NCBI GenBank assembly: GCA_963169855.1 | Contig: CAUJCN010000002.1 | Location: forward strand, 620,001 to 684,000 | Direction: 5' to 3' | From: Patescibacteria group bacterium | Lineage (GTDB): Bacteria > Patescibacteria > Dojkabacteria > J137 | DNA: 64,000 nucleotides | Part shown: positions 58,993 through 64,000 of the stretch, piece by piece | How positions within the stretch are numbered: position 1 is the first letter of the stretch | Layout of the letters: each line of letters begins with the position of its first letter | Notes under the pieces: model-generated | The model's input: the letters and a program-made list of their open reading frames with translations, nothing else | Databases searched by the model: none | Told to the model about the DNA's origin: nothing | Position numbers and translations under genes: made by a program

Positions 58993-59413
58993 CTGATTTT
59001 ACAACTCCCCAAATCTGAAAATTCATCTCCGAAGTGATTACGATCTCGGGATAGTTGTCGTTCTCTGGGACAAGACGAACTTGTCCTGATTTTTTATGGA
59101 GCTTCTTTACCGTTAAGTCGCCATCGATTACAGCGATCACTATTGACCCATTCTGGGCATCTAGTGCTCTGTCGACGACAAGGACATCTCCGGAGAAAAT
59201 TCCAGCGTTAATCATAGAGTCACCTTTGACTCGTACAAAAAATGTAGCTGCCGGATGCCTAATTAAAAGTTCATTAAGATCTATTGTCTTGTCTATAAAG
59301 TCGTCGGCAGGAGAAGGGAAGCCTGCTTTTACAGATTCCGTATAAAGAGGGATGTAATTTTTGGTTCCGTCTTCAGTAAGTTTGTAAACTGCACTTATCG
59401 AACTACTTTTCAT
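58970..59413 (-). CDS. umuD: UmuD-type S24 self-cleaving protease
   Basis: A 147-residue protein matching UmuD in detail. The cleavage site is A30-G31 in VKAGFPSPADDF. The nucleophile is S66 in GDSMINAG and the general base K103 in LTVKKL. The spacing from cleavage Gly to Ser (35) and Ser to Lys (37) equals that of E. coli UmuD. No DNA-binding domain is present, so it is not LexA. The start is ATG 59413, which overlaps the mltG stop (TGATG). Cleaved UmuD would pair with UmuC from 45987-47279. Confidence 0.94.
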   Translation of the reverse strand: MKSSSISAVYKLTEDGTKNYIPLYTESVKAGFPSPADDFIDKTIDLNELLIRHPAATFFVRVKGDSMINAGIFSGDVLVVDRALDAQNGSIVIAVIDGDLTVKKLHKKSGQVRLVPENDNYPEIVITSEMNFQIWGVVKSVIRQLVN

Positions 59414-60468
59414 CAATTGAATCCTCTTATCTGAGCAAGTTTTGTTAAGTGCTCATCATAAGTTTCCGATAGGTATGAATTACCACTGTCATCATGGAAG
59501 AAGAAGTAGTAAGTTGTTGAATCTGGATATAAAGCTGCTCTAATTGCAACGATTCCAGGGTTGCTGATTGGAGTTGGGGGAAGTCCTCCGACCCTGTAGG
59601 TGTTGTAAGGTGATTCGATCAAGGTATCCTCGATTAATACTGCGGCGTCGTTCTTTTTTGTGATGTAATTTACAGTAGCATCGGATTGTAGCCACATTCC
59701 TGCAACTAATCTATTGTGAAAGATGCTGGAAATTACTTCTTTTCTATCAACTCTGCTAGATTCTTTTTCTACAATCGAAGCAAGAACCAATCCTTGATAA
59801 AAAGTTCCAACTTCAGCAGTTGGAAGGTTTAAATTTGCCATTTCGAACTCAGTAGATACCTTGGCAACGAAGTTTCCAATGATTGTGTCTAGGATTTGGA
59901 CGGTAGTTTGCTCGGGCAGGAATTCGTACGTATCTGGGAAGATAAACCCTTCAAGGTTTAGCCCTGCGGGTTTGAAACTTGACAGAGAAATTGCATTGTC
60001 CGCGGACAGTAATTCTAGGTTAGGGGCATTTACGAAAGCCAAAAATTCTGTTTTAGAGAAAACTGAATTTTCTCCCAATTCTTCTTCAAGAACATCTGCA
60101 ATTTGATCAGATCTTAAGCCTTCTTTTATTGTAATTTTTATTCCGGGTTTGAAAACTCCTTTTTCCAAAATTGCAATCAATTCAGTTAGGCTCAAAGTTC
60201 TATTAGAAATAGTATATTCTCCAGTTTTTACTTCTGGGTTAATGTCGTTTATCTTTAAATACAGTTTGATAACTTCTTTGTTCTTAATCAAAGCTTTAGT
60301 TTCTAAATCATCCAGTAAAGTATTGAAACTTTCACCTTCGGCAACTGTAAATTTAATCTCGTCTTCGATATTAGCAACATAATTAACCGATTCGTCGTAA
60401 GTTTTATATGCGATTAATCCTCCACCAATTAAGACTATTAGAATTACTAAAAAGATGATTTTCTTCAT
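59413..60468 (-). CDS. mltG: Endolytic murein transglycosylase MltG
   Basis: A 351-residue membrane enzyme (YceG family) that cuts nascent peptidoglycan strands. One N-terminal membrane helix (about 3-22), a LysM-like region, then the catalytic Glu in ASIVEKESSRVDRK and the conserved FHNRL, LQSDATVNY and SPYNTYRVGGLPPTPISNPG. It lies 3 nt after ruvX and overlaps umuD, forming a ruvX-mltG-umuD unit. Neighbouring ruvX and mltG is common in bacteria; the attached umuD is not. Confidence 0.96.
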   Translation of the reverse strand: MKKIIFLVILIVLIGGGLIAYKTYDESVNYVANIEDEIKFTVAEGESFNTLLDDLETKALIKNKEVIKLYLKINDINPEVKTGEYTISNRTLSLTELIAILEKGVFKPGIKITIKEGLRSDQIADVLEEELGENSVFSKTEFLAFVNAPNLELLSADNAISLSSFKPAGLNLEGFIFPDTYEFLPEQTTVQILDTIIGNFVAKVSTEFEMANLNLPTAEVGTFYQGLVLASIVEKESSRVDRKEVISSIFHNRLVAGMWLQSDATVNYITKKNDAAVLIEDTLIESPYNTYRVGGLPPTPISNPGIVAIRAALYPDSTTYYFFFHDDSGNSYLSETYDEHLTKLAQIRGFN

Positions 60469-60471
60469 AAG

Positions 60472-60858
60472 TTAATGTTTTAAATTATCTAAATATTCCT
60501 GGAGAATCTGTCTGGCAGATTCAGAATCGATGTTTTTATTTTTTACTTCTTTAAGATTCACTTTTGCTATTTCAGAGGTGTAGAACTCATTTATCATTCT
60601 TACTTCGATGTTTTTTTCCTTCAAATACTCAGCGATTTTATTTATGTTCTCCATGTTTTTGTTTGGACCTTTGTAAGATGGATCCCCAATCACAACAACC
60701 TTAGGGGAGTATTGCTGAATAGCTTCATCGATTAACAGAATTAGTCCAGACACATCTTTGTATCCAGAAAGAAGCCTTCCAGAAAATGCAAAACTCTCAG
60801 TTTCATCTGAGTGAGCAAAGCCTGTCTTTTTTTCTCCGTAATCTAATGCAATAACCAT
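60472..60858 (-). CDS. ruvX: YqgF/RuvX Holliday junction resolvase-like protein
   Basis: A 128-residue RNase H-fold protein. The acidic residues are in IALDYGEKKTGFA, VVVIGDP and the C-terminal DSESARQILQEYLD. YqgF acts in pre-16S rRNA processing or Holliday junction cutting; which applies here is unknown. The usual DERxTT motif is altered to INEFYTS. The start is set at ATG 60858; a TTG three codons upstream is the alternative. Confidence 0.88.
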   Translation of the reverse strand: MVIALDYGEKKTGFAHSDETESFAFSGRLLSGYKDVSGLILLIDEAIQQYSPKVVVIGDPSYKGPNKNMENINKIAEYLKEKNIEVRMINEFYTSEIAKVNLKEVKNKNIDSESARQILQEYLDNLKH

Positions 60859-60905
60859 GTAATGCAATACATTGTGATAAATAAAATACCCTCTAAAATC
60901 CGTTT

Positions 60906-61580
60906 ATGGATTTGAATAGATTATATCTTAATAACTGCTTTTTATGTGCTTCTGATGGTTCTATATTGTGTCCAAAATGCTTCGATTCGTATATCAGAAG
61001 GGGTATTCAGAGAAAGTGTCATGTTTGTGGAAATCCTGTTTATTCGGGTCTAATGCATAAGGAATGTAGGGATTATTCTTACTTAGATGGCGTTATTTAT
61101 CTCTCAGATTACTCTGAACTGGTGAGAGAGCTGATATTTTTAGGTAAATATTCAGGTTCGTACTCGATTTTTAAGGAATTTGGTAAATACCTCTATCAAT
61201 TTAGTAAAGATGAATTGGTAGGTGGAAAAGGGCTAATCACATCTGTTCCGCTTCATAAGAGCAGATTTCTTGAGCGTGGATTCAATCAAGCAGAGATCTT
61301 TGGTAGAGAATTCAGTTTAAACTCACAAATTCCTTACTTCGATCTATTACAAAGGGTGAAAAAGAGCACAAAACAGTCCTCCTTGGACAAAGAACACAGA
61401 ATGAGTAATATTGCGAACTTGTTCAAAATCAAGGGCGTAGGGGCATATCTGAATAGATTTGATACTATTTACATCTGCGATGATATCTATACTACAGGAA
61501 GAACCTTGAGTGAGTGTGCAAAAGCTATCAAAGAGGTGTTTTCTGGGAAGATTGTAGGGGTTGTGGTGGCAAAGGTTTAG
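60906..61580 (+). CDS. comF: ComF family phosphoribosyltransferase-like protein
   Basis: A 224-residue protein. Its N-terminus holds a four-cysteine zinc knuckle (NCFLCASDGSILCPKC) and a second Cys set (CHVCGNP and HKEC). The C-terminal domain has the PRPP-binding loop TIYICDDIYTTGRTLSECA. ComF is needed for DNA uptake in competent bacteria and may bind single-stranded DNA. TAAAAT (60894-60899) ends 6 nt before the ATG. The tmRNA promoter begins 20 nt after the stop. Confidence 0.93.
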   Translation: MDLNRLYLNNCFLCASDGSILCPKCFDSYIRRGIQRKCHVCGNPVYSGLMHKECRDYSYLDGVIYLSDYSELVRELIFLGKYSGSYSIFKEFGKYLYQFSKDELVGGKGLITSVPLHKSRFLERGFNQAEIFGREFSLNSQIPYFDLLQRVKKSTKQSSLDKEHRMSNIANLFKIKGVGAYLNRFDTIYICDDIYTTGRTLSECAKAIKEVFSGKIVGVVVAKV

Positions 61581-61599
61581 CTCGAAATGGTAGAAAATA

Positions 61600-61608
61600 T
61601 GCTATAAT
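61600..61608 (+). promoter_or_regulatory. tmRNA promoter (extended -10)
   Basis: TGCTATAAT at 61600-61608 is an extended -10. No good -35 is seen. The primary transcript would have about 40 nt before the mature 5' end. Confidence 0.65.
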
Positions 61609-61656
61609 ATACGTAGGTATTAGAGATCCGCTATCAATAGCTCAAGGCTCTTGGAA

Positions 61657-62110
61657 GGGGATGTTTAATCGACAATAAGCCCAAAAGTTAGAAGCAAGTA
61701 GAGGTTTGTTAGAAGTTCCTCTTAAAATAAATTTAACCTTTTCTGAGAAATCAGGATCGTAGACGAAAACTAAACGTCAACAACCTTTACACAAATGCTG
61801 TAAACTTCGTATCTAATCTATTTGCTCCTAGAGCAACATTAGCATTAGCTGCTTAAGTGAACTAGCAGCGGATCGAATAAAGTAGAACCGCCGTTTGCAA
61901 ACTCTTTCTCTTATGGGAGCTGCAAGCGTCACACAGTAAGAGTGGGTCGTTTAAATTTTCAGCTTTTTAGCTAAGCGACGAACGCAGAAAAAGCACTTAA
62001 GAATATTTTTTTAGTTTATAGTTCTTAAGGTAGTAATAAAACTGAATAAACTTGTAAAACCGATAACTTAGAAGTTTATATGGACAGGGGGGAACCCCTC
62101 ATCTCCACCA
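61657..62110 (+). ncRNA. ssrA: tmRNA (ssrA)
   Basis: The 5' end GGGGATG (61657-61663) pairs with CATCTCC (62100-62106) to make the tRNA-like acceptor, and ACCA follows. A tag frame ends ATLALAA then TAA (61854-61856), the typical tmRNA tag ending. A likely resume codon is GTC at 61776, after TAAAC, giving a long tag of 26 residues that starts VNNLYTNAVN. The 5' part TTTAATCGACAA is a shortened form of the usual D-arm. The T-arm is AGGGG-GGAA-CCCCT, so the standard 7-nt T-loop is replaced by a tetraloop. Confidence 0.93.
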
Positions 62111-62139
62111 ATTTTTTCTTTGCAAAAATTGAGTAAAGA

Positions 62140-62300
62140 GTTTGAGTGCAAGCAGGAGGTCTTCAGAAATGCGTATACATTGAGCTATTGCTCAAAACTC
62201 ACACTCAAACACATCGCTGAGAAGGATCAAATATTCCAAGCAGGAAGATAAAACTTCTTACGTATTTTTAATTGAGGTACTGAGTTGGAAATACTTCCTG
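62140..62300 (+). ncRNA. Possible structured RNA downstream of tmRNA
   Basis: GTTTGAGTG (62140-62148) pairs with CACTCAAAC (62202-62210), 9 bp perfect, enclosing TGAGC/GCTCA (62181-62194). A second domain pairs CAGGAA (62241-62246) with TTCCTG (62295-62300) and GTATTT with AAATAC inside. No open frame or own promoter is seen, so it would be cotranscribed with tmRNA. It does not match 4.5S, 6S or RNase P motifs I know. The stretch 62301-62449 holds only the yidC promoter region. Confidence 0.4.
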
Positions 62301-62449
62301 TAATTTTGTTTCACAGCTTGTCTAAACTGGGTAACTCATTTTGGAGTGCAGGCGCTTCGTTGGATCTCTCTTTTTGACCTTTTAACTTTGAGTCTTTAAA
62401 CCTTACACGCGAGTGTTATAATTGAACGTTTATTCCTTAATACATTTCA

Positions 62450-63298
62450 ATGGACTTGTTTACAGTATTGTTTTATCAGCCAATCTTCAACTTATTAGTA
62501 ATTCTATATAGAGTCTTTGGAGAAAATCTTGGGCTTTCTATTATTGCTATTGGAATCTTAGTAAGACTTATTATGTTCCCTTTAACTCTTAGACAGGCAA
62601 AAATGATGCCTAAGAACATGGAAACTAGGGAGAAGATGAACGAGATTAAAGAAAAGTACAAAGATGATAAAGAAAAAATGAATCAGGAAATGATCAAACT
62701 TAACTCTGAATCTATGCCTTATGTTTTGAGTGGCTGTCTTCAACTTATTCTTCAGCTAATAGTATTTATCAACGTTGATAGAGTAATTAGAAGCACTTTT
62801 GGGGGTGGAGTCTCTGAATTCAACAACTTAGCATACTCATTCGTTCCTGGATTTTCTCAGGATTACCAATTTAATGGGAATTTCTTAGGAATTTTTGATC
62901 TATCTCAAACACCATCTGGAGTTGCAAACATGGGCATAACAGCTGCGATTTACATAGGAGTAGTGATCTTGACAGGTATTGTTCAATATTTTTCTATGAA
63001 ATTGGCATTTGCTGCTCAGACAAAGATTACCGATATGATGGCAGAGCACAAAAAAGGAAAAGAAAAGAAGAAGAAAGACGAAAAGGAAGGCCAAAATGAG
63101 GACATGGCAAAGATCATGGCTCAAACTACAAAGCAAACCATGATTTTACTTCCAATTTTACTAACACTAGGAGCCTATAATTTCCCAATAGGACTGAGTT
63201 TCTACTGGATTACACAAGGAGCCTTTGCTATAATTCAACAGCTTTATATTAATAGGGTAAACCTAAAATCCGTAAAGCAGATGCTTGAAAAGCAATAA
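62450..63298 (+). CDS. yidC: Membrane protein insertase YidC
   Basis: A 282-residue Oxa1/YidC insertase of the short type without the large periplasmic domain. Features: first helix (FTVLFYQPIFNLLVILYRVFG), the positively charged groove helix (LVRLIMFPLTLRQAKMM), a cytoplasmic coiled coil (MNEIKEKYKDDKEKMNQEM), then the remaining helices. An insert rich in Lys/Glu (about 198-222) precedes the last helices. TAATAC (62438-62443) ends 6 nt before the ATG. A TATAAT also occurs farther upstream. Confidence 0.95.
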   Translation: MDLFTVLFYQPIFNLLVILYRVFGENLGLSIIAIGILVRLIMFPLTLRQAKMMPKNMETREKMNEIKEKYKDDKEKMNQEMIKLNSESMPYVLSGCLQLILQLIVFINVDRVIRSTFGGGVSEFNNLAYSFVPGFSQDYQFNGNFLGIFDLSQTPSGVANMGITAAIYIGVVILTGIVQYFSMKLAFAAQTKITDMMAEHKKGKEKKKKDEKEGQNEDMAKIMAQTTKQTMILLPILLTLGAYNFPIGLSFYWITQGAFAIIQQLYINRVNLKSVKQMLEKQ

Positions 63299-63322
63299 TT
63301 TATCTAATTTATATTTTGAGTT

Positions 63323-63988
63323 ATGAAGCTCACAGCAAAAAAAAGAGAGATAACCGGAAAAAAGGTGAAAAATCTTAGAGCGCAAGGAATTGTGCCTGCT
63401 ACGATTTACGGACCTAAACGAGTATCTGAAAATATTCAAATAGACAGAAAAGAAGCAAGCGCTGTCTTTAAGCAAGTTGCTTTCAACAAATTCTTTACTG
63501 TAGAAATTGATGGAGAAAAGCCAGTAAAAGCTCTTTTCAAAGAAGTGACTATTCACCCTTTGAAGAGTGAAGTTTTGAACATTGGATTCTACCAAATAGA
63601 TGAAGATAGTAAGATTACTGTTGAAGTGCCTATCCACTTTACTGGAGAGGCTCCAGCTGTAAAACAGAATCTTGGATTCTTGGTTACAAGCATGGACACA
63701 GTTGCAGTTCATTGTTATCCAAAGGACTTGCCAGATAACTTTGAAATTGATCTATCAACTCTAGAAAACGTTGGAGATTCTGTTCAAGTTGCAACTATTA
63801 CTCTTCCAGCTGAAGTTGAATTCGATGCAAGTGTTGATGTTAACGCAGCATTAGTTTACATCGCAGCAGCTCAGAAAGTTGAAGAAGAGCCAGTAGCAGC
63901 AGAAGCAGAATTGAATGAAGATGGAACACCAAAGGTTCCTGCAGAAGGTGAAGCAGCAGCTACACCGGCCGAAGAATCTAAGGAATAA
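63323..63988 (+). CDS. rplY: 50S ribosomal protein bL25 (CTC form)
   Basis: A 221-residue bL25 of the long CTC/TL5 type, binding 5S rRNA. KLTAKKREITGKKVKNLRAQG and IVPATIYGP start the L25 domain. KALFKEVTIHPLKSEVLNIGFYQ leads to the C-terminal beta domain (VEVPIHFTGEAPAVK). The tail is Glu/Ala-rich. TATATT lies 7 nt before the ATG as a likely -10. It follows yidC by 24 nt. Confidence 0.95.
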   Translation: MKLTAKKREITGKKVKNLRAQGIVPATIYGPKRVSENIQIDRKEASAVFKQVAFNKFFTVEIDGEKPVKALFKEVTIHPLKSEVLNIGFYQIDEDSKITVEVPIHFTGEAPAVKQNLGFLVTSMDTVAVHCYPKDLPDNFEIDLSTLENVGDSVQVATITLPAEVEFDASVDVNAALVYIAAAQKVEEEPVAAEAELNEDGTPKVPAEGEAAATPAEESKE

Positions 63989-64000
63989 CTATAAAAAGGC

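Noticed and set aside
62140..62300. 4.5S (SRP) RNA, 6S RNA or RNase P RNA
   Set aside because: The conserved SRP domain IV bulges, the 6S closing stem and the RNase P core sequences are not present.
1..64000. CRISPR array or cas genes
   Set aside because: No regularly spaced identical repeats with unique spacers and no Cas proteins were seen.
1..64000. Prophage
   Set aside because: The S74 domains suggest phage fibres, but no capsid, portal, terminase or integrase genes are present.

Overview
The window is a low-G+C chromosomal segment that looks like a Candidate Phyla Radiation (Patescibacteria) bacterium. This is inferred from gene content and style: compact housekeeping genes (shortened G6PDH, one-piece 6-phosphogluconate dehydrogenase, minimal YidC), many short orphan proteins, a large repetitive surface protein with intramolecular-chaperone domains, and ftsQ, ftsA and ftsZ in order without the usual mur genes. 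No rRNA is present, so the phylum cannot be fixed. TGA is a normal stop codon here (for example in the ATGA overlap between zwf and gnd), so this is not a UGA-glycine lineage.

Layout. 1-4.7 kb: a minus-strand copper operon run by a CsoR repressor with a visible palindromic operator, encoding a cupredoxin, a CopZ-like chaperone, a DUF305 protein, CopA and an HMA/DsbD-like membrane protein cut by the window edge. 4.8-18.9 kb: small orphan genes mixed with a transglutaminase-like surface protein, PcrA helicase, GIY-YIG nuclease, TrmD, an Erm/KsgA-type rRNA methyltransferase, a NUDIX protein and an SGNH hydrolase. 19.0-19.65 kb: a patch bounded by short inverted repeats that holds one very G+C-rich basic gene. 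20-22.5 kb: tRNA-Pro, an orphan gene and a Phd/PIN toxin-antitoxin pair. 22.5-29.9 kb: rpsO, ftsQ, ftsA, ftsZ, sortase and the primary sigma factor. 30-39.4 kb: a HEPN-nucleotidyltransferase fusion, an array of hairpins, RNase Y, and the ileS-lepB-parA-parB-amidase operon. 40-47.3 kb: a pentose-phosphate operon (tkt, zwf, gnd, tal) running into fmt and umuC. 47.3-54.5 kb: a membrane protein, a 1583-residue surface protein and an SH3/HExxH protein. 54.5-64 kb: tRNA-Asn, broken genes, an RNA pseudouridine synthase, a transporter, ruvX-mltG-umuD, comF, tmRNA, yidC and the bL25 gene.

How it works together. The PPP operon lets the cell make NADPH and pentoses. UmuC and a separately encoded UmuD would form a mutagenic translesion polymerase. 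ParAB sits with signal peptidase, IleRS and an amidase, tying segregation to envelope functions. The tmRNA and bL25 serve translation quality.

The most striking window-wide signal is transcriptional. At least 17 genes have a -10 hexamer ending exactly 5-6 nt before the ATG, which predicts leaderless mRNAs. Genes inside operons more often show Shine-Dalgarno sequences. Other notable points are a tmRNA whose T-loop appears reduced to a GGAA tetraloop, a repeat linked to duplicated tRNA 3' ends at two tRNA genes, and short dispersed repeats found inside or at the ends of genes.
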